From Calothrix sp. FI2-JRJ7 (lineage in GTDB: Bacteria > Cyanobacteriota > Cyanobacteriia > Cyanobacteriales > Nostocaceae), in assembly GCA_019359675.1 (NCBI GenBank), contig JAHHGX010000069.1, forward strand, positions 143,406-207,405: DNA of 64,000 nt. The letters run 5' to 3'. The position numbers and the translations under genes were made by a program. Shown here in pieces: positions 1-7,911 of the stretch (positions within the stretch are counted from its first letter, which is position 1; each line of letters starts with the position of its first letter). The notes beneath the pieces were generated by a model that had not been told where the DNA came from, ran no database searches, and saw nothing but the letters and a program-made list of their open reading frames with translations.

Positions 1-2
1 AT

Positions 3-365
3 GAGAATTTCTTTGTAGTAAAGACCTCTGCAAACATTAAATGTTCTCAAGAATTAGATGGTTTTCACTTCTATGCAACTGACCTATGTCTTAATGCGAT
101 AGTTAAGGGCTACTCGTGCTATGTCATTAATTTTCATCTTACACATCTAAGCTCAGGTAATTTTAGCCAAGCATTTTATAAAGCACAAACAAAGTTTTAT
201 GAAAAATGGTGTTCACAATTCAATTTTTGCTACGTACAAACAACTTGCACTGCCGTAATGGTTCTTAGTAAGTATAAAATCTTTAGATATTTAGGTTCTC
301 GAAATAAAGTAATGAAACTGTTATTAAGTCGTCATTTTTTTCATCCGTTAGTTAGCCCATATTGA
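3..365 (+). CDS. Glycosyltransferase C-terminal part (cut by window edge)
   Basis: An open frame enters from the left edge (first full codon at 3) and stops at TGA 363-365, leaving about 120 residues. It reads DGFHFYATDLCLNAI, then FHLTHLSSGNFSQAFY and FYEKW. That acidic and aromatic pattern is typical of the C-terminal part of cyanobacterial GT-A type glycosyltransferases that choose the acceptor and end in a basic, hydrophobic tail. The upstream catalytic half is outside the window, so the family cannot be fixed. It lies 100 bases before the rhamnose pathway genes on the same strand, which fits a sugar-chain assembly locus. The reading is a direct translation; the function is inferred from pattern and context. 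Confidence 0.6.
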   Translation, partial: ENFFVVKTSANIKCSQELDGFHFYATDLCLNAIVKGYSCYVINFHLTHLSSGNFSQAFYKAQTKFYEKWCSQFNFCYVQTTCTAVMVLSKYKIFRYLGSRNKVMKLLLSRHFFHPLVSPY

Positions 366-467
366 GCAATAATGATTTAAGATGTCAAGTAAATATTTTA
401 AAATTTTATGATTTACTAGCAAGTTTATAGTACATTTATTGAATTAGGATTGGCGGAGAATAAAAAG

Positions 468-1547
468 ATGCAAACATTCATGGTTACAGGTGGAATTGGT
501 TTTATCGGTTCTAACTTCATTCTCAAAGCGAGAAAAGAACAGTGGGCGAACATTATCAACCTGGATAAGTTAACCTACGCCAGCAATTCGCAAACGCTCG
601 CGGAATTAGAGAATGACCCAGGATATCATTTTATCCGTGGAGATATTGGTGATATTGAGCTAATACAGAATCTCTTAGAACAGTACCAACCTGACGCAAT
701 TATTAACTTTGCAGCGGAAAGCCACGTTGACCGCTCAATCCTCAGCCCAATGGATTTTATTCAAACCAACGTAGTCGGAACTTTTCAACTTCTCGAAGCA
801 AGCAAGGCTTACTGGCAAAAATTATCGCCTGAAAAACGCGCGTCTTTCCGCTTTTTACATGTTTCAACCGATGAAGTTTACGGTTCCCTAAGTCCAACTG
901 ACCCAGCTTTCCGTGAAGATACACCTTATGCACCCAATAGTCCGTATGCAGCGTCGAAAGCTAGTTCTGACCATTTGGTGCGCGCGTATTATCATACCTA
1001 CGGCTTACCTACTTTAACAACCAATTGCTCGAATAACTACGGTCCGTGCCAGTTTCCAGAGAAACTAATTCCCTTGATGATTCTGAATGCACTAAATGGT
1101 AAGCCTTTACCAATTTATGGGGATGGACAAAATGTCCGCGACTGGTTGTATGTTGAAGACCACTGCGATGCCATTTACTTAGTTTTGCAACAAAGTCAGG
1201 TTGGAGAAACCTATAACGTTGGTGGAAATAACGAGCAAAATAATGTAACGGTTGTTGGGAAGATTTGTGAAATTCTTGATGAATTAGCTCCTCAACCTGG
1301 TTTGTCTCGTTCTTCGCTGGTAACTTTTGTGAAAGATCGTCCTGGTCATGACCGCAGGTACGCGATTGATTGTAGTAAAATTAAGCGCGATTTGGGTTGG
1401 GAACCAAAGGAGAGTTTTGAGAGTGGTTTATTAAAGACGATTCAGTGGTATTTAAATAATCCTAATTGGATTGAACAAGTCCAATCGGGCAATTACCAAA
1501 ACTGGATTGCACAAAACTATGGCGATAGAAAGCTGGTGCTACAATAA
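468..1547 (+). CDS. rmlB: dTDP-glucose 4,6-dehydratase
   Basis: Second step of dTDP-L-rhamnose synthesis: NAD-dependent oxidation, dehydration and reduction of dTDP-glucose to the 4-keto-6-deoxy sugar in the cytoplasm. From ATG 468 the protein has 359 residues, normal for the family. The nucleotide-binding motif TGGIGFIG is at residues 7-14 (usually GGAGFIG, so Ile replaces Ala). The catalytic STDEVYG block (Thr134, Asp135, Glu136) and the Tyr160-x3-Lys164 pair are present. A TTG at 450 would add six residues, but GGAG at 455-458 sits 9 bases before ATG 468, which decides the start. It is first in the order rmlB-rmlA-rmlC-rmlD, all on this strand, and should feed rhamnose to the glycosyltransferases downstream. 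Confidence 0.95.
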   Translation: MQTFMVTGGIGFIGSNFILKARKEQWANIINLDKLTYASNSQTLAELENDPGYHFIRGDIGDIELIQNLLEQYQPDAIINFAAESHVDRSILSPMDFIQTNVVGTFQLLEASKAYWQKLSPEKRASFRFLHVSTDEVYGSLSPTDPAFREDTPYAPNSPYAASKASSDHLVRAYYHTYGLPTLTTNCSNNYGPCQFPEKLIPLMILNALNGKPLPIYGDGQNVRDWLYVEDHCDAIYLVLQQSQVGETYNVGGNNEQNNVTVVGKICEILDELAPQPGLSRSSLVTFVKDRPGHDRRYAIDCSKIKRDLGWEPKESFESGLLKTIQWYLNNPNWIEQVQSGNYQNWIAQNYGDRKLVLQ

Positions 1548-1574
1548 CCGCCTGGTATAAATTTTATAAACCTT

Positions 1575-1624
1575 AGTCCATTTTAATGGACTTGCGCTAT
1601 CAGCCTTGGATTTCAATCCAAGGC
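1575..1624. repeat. Tandem hairpin element between rmlB and rmlA
   Basis: Two adjacent palindromes fill the short gap. The first has stem AGTCCAT/ATGGACT (1575-1592). The second has a perfect 10-bp stem GCCTTGGATT/AATCCAAGGC with a 2-base loop (1603-1624). The second ends 13 bases before the ribosome site of rmlA. Neither is followed by a T run, so an RNA processing or mobile palindromic repeat is more likely than a factor-independent terminator. Confidence 0.7.
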
Positions 1625-1649
1625 GTGTAAGATAATTAAGGAGTGAAGT

Positions 1650-2585
1650 ATGAAAGGTATTATTTTAGCTGGCGGTTCTGGGACGAGGTTGTATCCATTG
1701 ACACAGGTAGTAAGTAAGCAGTTGATGCCTGTGTACGATAAACCAATGATTTATTATCCTTTGTCAACTTTGATGTTGGCGGGGATTCGTGAAATTTTGA
1801 TTATTTCGACACCTGCTCATTTACCCCTATTTCAGCAATTGTTGGGAGATGGCAGTCAGTGGGGTTTGGAGTTTAGCTATGTTGAGCAACCAAGTCCTGA
1901 TGGTTTGGCACAGGCTTTTATTTTAGGAAAAGATTTTATCGGTAATGACCCTGTTTGCCTAGTACTTGGTGACAACTTATTTTATGGGCACGGTTTGGTT
2001 GATGTGCTTAACCGTGCATCTAAGTTACATGATGGCGCCCTGATTTTTGGCTATCGAGTTGCTGAACCTGAGCATTACGGTGTCGTCGAATTTGATAATA
2101 CTGGACGGGTAGTAAGTCTTGAGGAAAAACCAATAGCTCCTAAATCTAATTATGCTGTACCAGGTATTTACTTTTATGACTCTCAGGTAGTAGAAATTGC
2201 GTCGCAGCTTAAACCTTCCGCGCGTGGTGAACTTGAAATTACTGACTTGAGTCGAATTTATCTTAACCAAAAACAGCTAAAAGTGGAACTTTTAGGTCGA
2301 GGTTACGCTTGGTTAGATACTGGTACTCACGAGTCGTTACACCAAGCTGCTAGCTTTATTCAAACCTTGGAACAACGCCAAGGTTTTAAAATAGCTTGCG
2401 TTGAAGAAATCGCCTACCGTCAAGGATATATTGGCGCCGAACAACTTTATCAACTAGCAAAACCATTAGCAAAAAGTACCTATGGTCGCTATTTGATGGA
2501 TATTCTCAACTCTGAGAGTCATTCTAATCAAATACAGCATTATCATCAGGTAGTATTACCGATTGTTGAAATAGCTACTAAGTAA
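1650..2585 (+). CDS. rmlA: Glucose-1-phosphate thymidylyltransferase
   Basis: First step of the rhamnose pathway: dTTP plus glucose-1-phosphate gives dTDP-glucose. The N-terminus has the nucleotidyltransferase signature [13 protein letters not shown] (residues 6-18). The sugar-binding region [19 protein letters not shown] follows, with a [10 protein letters not shown] block near residue 222. At 311 residues it is about 20 longer than the usual 290, because of a C-terminal tail after the conserved GYIGAEQL region. AAGGAG at 1638-1643 is well placed before ATG 1650. It sits between rmlB and rmlC and is probably cotranscribed with them, although the hairpin pair upstream may change transcript levels. 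Confidence 0.95.
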   Translation: MKGIILAGGSGTRLYPLTQVVSKQLMPVYDKPMIYYPLSTLMLAGIREILIISTPAHLPLFQQLLGDGSQWGLEFSYVEQPSPDGLAQAFILGKDFIGNDPVCLVLGDNLFYGHGLVDVLNRASKLHDGALIFGYRVAEPEHYGVVEFDNTGRVVSLEEKPIAPKSNYAVPGIYFYDSQVVEIASQLKPSARGELEITDLSRIYLNQKQLKVELLGRGYAWLDTGTHESLHQAASFIQTLEQRQGFKIACVEEIAYRQGYIGAEQLYQLAKPLAKSTYGRYLMDILNSESHSNQIQHYHQVVLPIVEIATK

Positions 2586-2609
2586 TGTTTTTAACGAGGA
2601 TATATAAAC

Positions 2610-3155
2610 GTGAAGATAATTGAAACTGAAATTCCTGATGTACTGGTTATCGAACCGTGCGTGTTTGAAGATGAACGTGGCTTTTTCTTAGAAAGTTTTA
2701 ACGAACGCGCGTTTCAAGAAAAAGCAAATATTTCCGCACGCTTTGTACAGGATAACCATTCGCGTTCAGCGAAGAATGTATTGCGCGGTTTACACTACCA
2801 AATTCAACAGCCTCAAGGTAAATTGGTGCGAGTTAGCTTAGGCGAAATATTTGATGTCGCTGTAGATATACGGCGTAGTTCTAAATACTTTGGGCAATGG
2901 GTAGGCGTAAAATTAAGCGCGCAAAACAAGCATCAGATTTGGGTTCCTCCTGGTTTCGCACATGGGTTCTTGGTACTTTCCGAATATGCAGAAGTACTTT
3001 ATAAGACAACTAACTACTATGCACCTCAGTACGAACGCTGCATTTTATGGAATGACCAAGATATTGGTATTGCATGGAACCTTGAAGATCAAGCCATTCT
3101 TTCTGGCAAAGACCAAGCGGGTAATCTACTCAAAAATGCGGAGGTATACGCATGA
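2610..3155 (+). CDS. rmlC: dTDP-4-dehydrorhamnose 3,5-epimerase
   Basis: Cupin-fold epimerase that inverts C3 and C5 of dTDP-4-keto-6-deoxyglucose. It has 181 residues, normal length. The active-site His62 in RGLHYQ and the C-terminal YKTTNYYAP segment, which carries the catalytic Tyr region, are both present, as is FDVAVDIRRSS. The start is GTG 2610 with GAGGA at 2596-2600. The gene follows rmlA after 24 bases, and its stop TGA overlaps the ATG of rmlD (ATGA at 3152-3155), so translation of the two is probably coupled. Confidence 0.95.
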   Translation: MKIIETEIPDVLVIEPCVFEDERGFFLESFNERAFQEKANISARFVQDNHSRSAKNVLRGLHYQIQQPQGKLVRVSLGEIFDVAVDIRRSSKYFGQWVGVKLSAQNKHQIWVPPGFAHGFLVLSEYAEVLYKTTNYYAPQYERCILWNDQDIGIAWNLEDQAILSGKDQAGNLLKNAEVYA

Positions 3156-4048
3156 AGATACTTTTAACAGGTAGTACTGGTCAAGTTGGTTGGGAATTGC
3201 AACGTAGCTTGATGACTCTTGGTGAAGTAATTTGTGCTGGACGTGAAGCAACTTCCCCTAGTTTGCGGATGGATTTATCTGCACCGGAGACAATTCGTGC
3301 AGTAATTCGTGAAGTTAAACCCAACTTAATTGTTAATCCGGCTGCATATACTACTGTTGATAAAGCAGAAGCCGAACCAGAATTAGCAATGGCTGTAAAT
3401 GGAGTGGCACCAGGTATAATTGCTGAAGAAGCCAAGCTTTTGGGTGCGGGAATTATTCATTACTCAACGGATTACGTTTTTAACGGTACTCAAGCAATAC
3501 CGTATACAGAACAAGATGTACCTGACCCGCAAAATATTTATGGTAAAACAAAGCTAGCGGGAGAACAGGCAATTCAAGCAGTTGGTGTACCCCATCTAAT
3601 ACTACGAACTAGTTGGGTCTATGGCTTAAGAGGGAAAAATTTTCTGCTAACGATGCTGAAATTGGCACGAGAACGTGAAGAGCTAAAAGTTGTAAATGAC
3701 CAAGTAGGAGCGCCAACCTGGAGCCGGATGATAGCTGAATCTACAGCACAAATTCTATCTCAAGGAACGCAGGGTCTAAATTGTTTTTTAAGCAGTAAAA
3801 GTGGAATATATCATCTAACAGCTACTGGTCAAACGAGTTGGTATAACTTTGCCAAAGCAATTTTTGAACATGACCCCAACTCCAGCAAACAGAAACTAAA
3901 AAAATTGCTTGCAATTCCTTCAGAACAGTATCCTACACCAGCGAAAAGACCAGCTTATTCATCATTAGATACTCAAAAAATTTCTCATACGTTTAGATTA
4001 GTTTTGCCTAGCTGGCAAATAAATTTAGAGTTGGTGCTTGGCTCCTAA
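3152..4048 (+). CDS. rmlD: dTDP-4-dehydrorhamnose reductase
   Basis: Last step of the pathway: NADPH-dependent reduction to dTDP-L-rhamnose. The Rossmann motif TGSTGQVG is at residues 6-13, HYSTDYVFNG at 103-112, and the catalytic Tyr130-x3-Lys134 lies in IYGKTKLAGE. At 298 residues it is a standard length. Its ATG overlaps the rmlC stop by four bases. With rmlA, rmlB and rmlC it makes a complete four-gene set, so the cell can make its own activated rhamnose for the locus. Confidence 0.95.
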   Translation: MKILLTGSTGQVGWELQRSLMTLGEVICAGREATSPSLRMDLSAPETIRAVIREVKPNLIVNPAAYTTVDKAEAEPELAMAVNGVAPGIIAEEAKLLGAGIIHYSTDYVFNGTQAIPYTEQDVPDPQNIYGKTKLAGEQAIQAVGVPHLILRTSWVYGLRGKNFLLTMLKLAREREELKVVNDQVGAPTWSRMIAESTAQILSQGTQGLNCFLSSKSGIYHLTATGQTSWYNFAKAIFEHDPNSSKQKLKKLLAIPSEQYPTPAKRPAYSSLDTQKISHTFRLVLPSWQINLELVLGS

Positions 4049-4123
4049 AGTTGATATAACGTTATTAATCACAGTCTATCTTTGTTATTAAACAGAGTAA
4101 TTTTAACAGCAAATAAGCAAAAT

Positions 4124-5173
4124 ATGAATATAGTGCAAAGCTTACCTCAAGCTCCTTCTCAACACATTCGGATTCCAAATATTGACCCTATTTCAGAAGG
4201 GATTATTAGACCATTCTGGTCGGTTATGATTACAAGTTACAACCGTACAGAATATTTAGCACAGGCTCTTAGAAGTATTCTGGAGCAGGGATTTAAGCCT
4301 TCGGAAATGCAGATAGAGGTAGTAGATGATTGTTCACCAAACGAAATTAGTGAAAACATTGAAGCTATTGTTAAGGAAGTTGGTCAGGGTAGAGTTTCTT
4401 TCTACCGTCAACCCAAAAATGTCGGTATTTATGCTAATTGGAACACATGTATTGCTCGTGCTTGTGGTTATTGGGTTCATATTTTAAGCGATGACGACTT
4501 AGTTATGCCTAATTTTTATGAAGTTTACCGTCGTTATATAGAAACTTATAAGTGCCAAGTGGTGCTAGGACAGTCAGTTAATATTAATGAAAAGAATCAG
4601 TGGATCGGTGTATCAACTCCGCTTCAAGACTCTGATGGCTTACTGGATAATGCACTTTGGGTGCTTTCTAGAGGAAACCCAATTTATACACCAGGAATAG
4701 TTGTAGCTCGTCAAGCATACGAAAAGTTAGGAGGATTTACTTCTGATCTTGTGTTCACACCTGATTGGGAAATGTGGACACGATTGGCAGCATCCGTCAA
4801 ATTAGCTTATGTAAACAGACCCTATTCTTTATTCCGTGAGCATTCTAAATCAGAGACAAGTAGACTGGTACTTACAGGAGTTTCTGTAACTGACTGTTTG
4901 GCAGCATCGCAAATAATACAATCTAGATTTAGTGAGCCTAAAGAAAGAAGAGAAATTCAAGACTTTGTGAATCATTCGTTAAGCTCTCAAAGTTATTTTT
5001 TCAGTCGCAAATTAATTGGTAGCGGATACTATCAGTCAGCCCTATTACACGCAATTTGGGTATTGCGATTAACTCCATCATTTTTCTCAATTAAGAATAT
5101 CTTGAGCGTATCATTGAGAATCTTGAAATCTATTTTAAAAAAGTCGCTCTCTATTCCATCATTGCAGAATTAA
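4124..5173 (+). CDS. Family 2 glycosyltransferase
   Basis: GT-A fold transferase, substrate unknown. From ATG 4124 it has 349 residues. The start of the catalytic domain reads SVMITSYNRTEYLAQALRS, followed by the nucleotide-binding VVDDCSPN and the metal-binding LSDDDLVMPNF. HTDWEM-like acceptor residues appear as FTPDWEMWTRLA. A TTG at 4082 could extend it by 14 residues, but those look unlike a protein and no good ribosome site decides it, so ATG 4124 is preferred. The C-terminus is basic and hydrophobic, suggesting loose membrane contact. It is the first transferase after the rhamnose genes; a rhamnosyltransferase role is possible but unproven. Confidence 0.85.
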   Translation: MNIVQSLPQAPSQHIRIPNIDPISEGIIRPFWSVMITSYNRTEYLAQALRSILEQGFKPSEMQIEVVDDCSPNEISENIEAIVKEVGQGRVSFYRQPKNVGIYANWNTCIARACGYWVHILSDDDLVMPNFYEVYRRYIETYKCQVVLGQSVNINEKNQWIGVSTPLQDSDGLLDNALWVLSRGNPIYTPGIVVARQAYEKLGGFTSDLVFTPDWEMWTRLAASVKLAYVNRPYSLFREHSKSETSRLVLTGVSVTDCLAASQIIQSRFSEPKERREIQDFVNHSLSSQSYFFSRKLIGSGYYQSALLHAIWVLRLTPSFFSIKNILSVSLRILKSILKKSLSIPSLQN

Positions 5174-5180
5174 TTTAAAC

Positions 5181-5214
5181 GCAATTAACTGCTGTTTGCA
5201 GTGAGGATTGAAAC
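5181..5214 (+). repeat. Single CRISPR-repeat-like sequence
   Basis: This stretch ends in GAGGATTGAAAC, close to the GGGATTGAAAC end of many cyanobacterial CRISPR repeats, and has a small internal palindrome CTGC/GCAG. No second copy or spacer array is visible in the window. It is at most a solitary remnant and may be chance. Confidence 0.2.
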
Positions 5215-5257
5215 CAGTAGTGCTTTTATTACCTAATTTGTAACATAAATCAACAAT

Positions 5258-5393
5258 ATGAAAATAGCATATGTAATCTCAGCATATAAATATCCCCTGT
5301 ATTAAAGTTATAATTGAAACCTCCCGTGACGTTGAACATTTCATCATAGACGCTGGTTCAACTGACTCAACTTTGGAATTGTTTAAACTTTAA
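5258..5393 (+). pseudogene. Remnant of a family 2 glycosyltransferase
   Basis: Two short pieces in different frames look like the start of a GT2 enzyme. ATG 5258 reads MKIAYVISAYKYP before a TAA at 5303. From 5307 another frame reads VIIETSRDVEHFIIDAGSTD and goes on STLELFK to TAA 5391. DAGSTDST is the GT2 nucleotide-binding motif at the right distance from the start. The rest of the gene is missing. This is a decayed, truncated transferase lying in the 270-base gap between two intact ones and shows gene turnover in the locus. Confidence 0.65.
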
Positions 5394-5446
5394 AAAATAT
5401 ATAGCGCTAGCTAAATAAATTTAAATCTAATAATTATCTTTGATAT

Positions 5447-6715
5447 ATGAAAATAGCTGTTATTAGTAAATCAGATAGAAATGGCGGTGGAGCAAGCAGA
5501 GTGGCTGAAGATTTAGCAACTTGGTTAAATGAAGCGGGACATGAGACAGATCATTTTGTGGCAATGAATTGTAAAGAGCCTGTTTCATTTCAGCATAATC
5601 TTTACGGAGAACATCTTAAACTCAAAATTTGTAGAAAAATTCATAAGACTACTTATAAATTAGGCTTTCCTGAAATTCTGCCTATTGAGTATTTAGTGAA
5701 TGGAGATCAATTCATTGATAAATATGATGTTATTCATTTTCATGATTTATATACAGCAATATCTCCGCTGACTTTAGCTTTAACTTCTCGACGTAAACCT
5801 ACTTTTTTTACAATACATGACTGTTCTGCTTTTACTGGTGGCTGCTTGTATCCTATGGATTGCGATAAGTTTACCAGCAATTGTCATCAGTGTCCGCAAT
5901 TACCCATAGGCAGGAATCAGAATAAAATTCCTGATCATACAAAAGAAATTCAAGCTGTTAAGCGATGGGTTGCAAGTCAATTCAGCATTAAATATATATT
6001 CCCTAGTCGTTGGATGTTACAAGAAGCTCAAAAAGCACTAGAGTTTAAACTGCAACCAGCATTAATTTCAAATAGTATTGATCTTAAGCCTTTTCCTAAT
6101 ATAAGTAAGGTAGAAGCGAAAATCCGTTTAGGAATTCCAGAAAACCGTAAAGTTATAACTCTTTCAGCGCATGTACTTCATGACCCACGTAAGGGTGTTA
6201 AATATGCAATTTCAGCAATTAAGAACGCGCGCGATTTGTCACCGTTTATTATAGTTGTAGGAATTTGTAACGATGAATTACGGCAGGCTTTGGATGGGTT
6301 TGAGTTTAAAGAGACGGGTTTTATTTCAAATCCAGATGATTTAGGCTTAGTCTATTGTGCAAGCGATTTAATAATGTTTTGTACTTTAGCAGATAACTTA
6401 CCATTAACAATTTTAGAGGCAATGGCTGCATCAACATGTGTTATAGGTTTTGCAACAGGGGGTGTCCCAGAAATGATTCAAAGTGGACACAATGGAATTC
6501 TTGTTGAAACTGGCAATCAATCGGGATTAAACCAAGCACTGCGTCAAGCACTACTTTCTGAGAATCTAAATATAATAGGGCAGCAGGCAAGAAAAGATAT
6601 TGAAAATAATTTTTCTAAAGAAGCATTTATAGATAAGCACCTGCGACTATATCAAAATCTTCCGTTGTTTGATAATCAAGAAAAAGCAGAAGCTTTAGTG
6701 ACGCGCGTTACTTAA
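5447..6715 (+). CDS. GT4-type glycosyltransferase
   Basis: GT-B fold transferase of 422 residues, acceptor unknown. The N-terminus MKIAVISKSDRNGGGASRVA has the glycine-rich acceptor loop. VIHFHDLYTAISPL and TIHDCSAFTGGC are typical of this subgroup. The Cys-rich stretch CLYPMDCDKFTSNCHQCPQL (four cysteines near residue 140) recurs in cyanobacterial and bacteroidal homologues. The C-terminal nucleotide-binding domain has PLTILEAMAASTCVIGFATG with the E-x7-E type pair, followed by GGVPEMI. It is preceded by a decayed GT2 fragment and followed, after 118 bases, by the PRPP synthase. Confidence 0.88.
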   Translation: MKIAVISKSDRNGGGASRVAEDLATWLNEAGHETDHFVAMNCKEPVSFQHNLYGEHLKLKICRKIHKTTYKLGFPEILPIEYLVNGDQFIDKYDVIHFHDLYTAISPLTLALTSRRKPTFFTIHDCSAFTGGCLYPMDCDKFTSNCHQCPQLPIGRNQNKIPDHTKEIQAVKRWVASQFSIKYIFPSRWMLQEAQKALEFKLQPALISNSIDLKPFPNISKVEAKIRLGIPENRKVITLSAHVLHDPRKGVKYAISAIKNARDLSPFIIVVGICNDELRQALDGFEFKETGFISNPDDLGLVYCASDLIMFCTLADNLPLTILEAMAASTCVIGFATGGVPEMIQSGHNGILVETGNQSGLNQALRQALLSENLNIIGQQARKDIENNFSKEAFIDKHLRLYQNLPLFDNQEKAEALVTRVT

Positions 6716-6833
6716 GAAAGCACGACTGTCCGAAGCACTACGTAGGCAAAATAGACGGGTGTAATTAACTCTACTTGAGATGTTTACAACTAGCTCTACT
6801 AAAAGTTTAGACAATATTTGAGGATATTATTGT

Positions 6834-7829
6834 ATGGTTTTATCGGCAACTGCACCCCTTTCAACTTCACTCACAATAAGTAAATCCGGGAGCGATCGCC
6901 TATACCTCATCTCTGGTTCAGCTCATACTGCGCTCGCTCAAGATATTGCCTACTATCTCGGCACTAGTTTAATTCCAACAATTCGTAAACAGTTCGCTGA
7001 CGGTGAAATTTACGTTCAAATTCAAGAATCGATACGAGGTGGAGATGTTTATTTAATTCAACCAACATCTCGTCCTGTCAACGATTGCTTAATGGAACTC
7101 ATGATTATGATTGACGCTTGCCGTCGAGCATCGGCAAGACAGATCACAGCGGTAATACCTTATTCGGGTTATACAAGAGCAGACCGTAAAGTATCTGGAC
7201 GCGAGTCAATAACTGCTAAATTGATGGCAAACCTAATCACCACAGCAGGCGCCAATCGCGTTTTAGCTATGGATTTGCATTCAGCACAAGTTCAAGGCTT
7301 CTTTGATATACCACTGGATCACATTTACAGTACACCAGTTTTACTTAATTATTTACAAAGCAAACAGCTAAGAGACGTTGTTGTTGTTTCTCCCGATATT
7401 GGTGGAGTAGGACGCGCGCGCGCATTTGCAAAAAAATTCAATGATGCACCACTGGCAATAGTCGATAAGCGTCGTACTGCTCATAATTGTGCTGAGGTCA
7501 TGAATGTAATTGGTGATGTAAAAGGCAAAACTGCTATTCTTGTCGATGACATGATTGATACCGCAGGAACTATTACGGAAGCAGCTAAAATACTTCGTAA
7601 AGAAGGTGCGCGACAAGTTTTTGCTTGTGCAACCCATGCTGTTTTTTCTCCACCAGCGATTGAACGTTTATCAAGCGGTTACTTAGAAGAAGTAATCGTT
7701 ACAAATACTATTCCAATTCCAGAGGATAAACGTTTTCCGCAATTAACTATAGTATCTGTTGCTAACTTTTTCGGGGAAGCTATTTTACGCTTGCATCAAG
7801 AAAGCTCAATCAGCACTATGTTTGGTTAA
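6834..7829 (+). CDS. prs: Ribose-phosphate pyrophosphokinase (divergent copy)
   Basis: Makes phosphoribosyl pyrophosphate from ribose-5-phosphate and ATP. The 331-residue protein keeps the family blocks: QFADGEIYVQIQESIRG, the ATP loop region MIDACRRASARQITAVIPYSGYTRADRK, the PRPP loop LVDDMIDTAGT and ACATHAVFSPPAI. It departs from the usual cyanobacterial form at several places, for example GGVGRARAFAKKF where GGVARARAFAKKL is normal, and IPYSGYTRADRKVSGRES. This suggests a second, faster-evolving paralogue rather than the housekeeping copy. It lies inside a polysaccharide locus, where PRPP could supply a pentose donor; that is inference. One of the two HIP1 octamers of the window is inside its start (about 6892). 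Confidence 0.9.
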   Translation: MVLSATAPLSTSLTISKSGSDRLYLISGSAHTALAQDIAYYLGTSLIPTIRKQFADGEIYVQIQESIRGGDVYLIQPTSRPVNDCLMELMIMIDACRRASARQITAVIPYSGYTRADRKVSGRESITAKLMANLITTAGANRVLAMDLHSAQVQGFFDIPLDHIYSTPVLLNYLQSKQLRDVVVVSPDIGGVGRARAFAKKFNDAPLAIVDKRRTAHNCAEVMNVIGDVKGKTAILVDDMIDTAGTITEAAKILRKEGARQVFACATHAVFSPPAIERLSSGYLEEVIVTNTIPIPEDKRFPQLTIVSVANFFGEAILRLHQESSISTMFG

Positions 7830-7911
7830 TAAAGAGCATATATCAGAGAAAAACTGAGTATTAATTAAGCTCACTCTTATTTAATTACCATTAGCTCCAA
7901 ACAAAAAAATT

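Noticed and set aside
450..467. TTG start for rmlB with six extra residues
   Set aside because: GGAG lies 9 bases before ATG 468, and the family normally begins near this Met.
5181..5214. CRISPR array
   Set aside because: Only one repeat-like sequence, no spacers or second unit, and no cas genes in the window.
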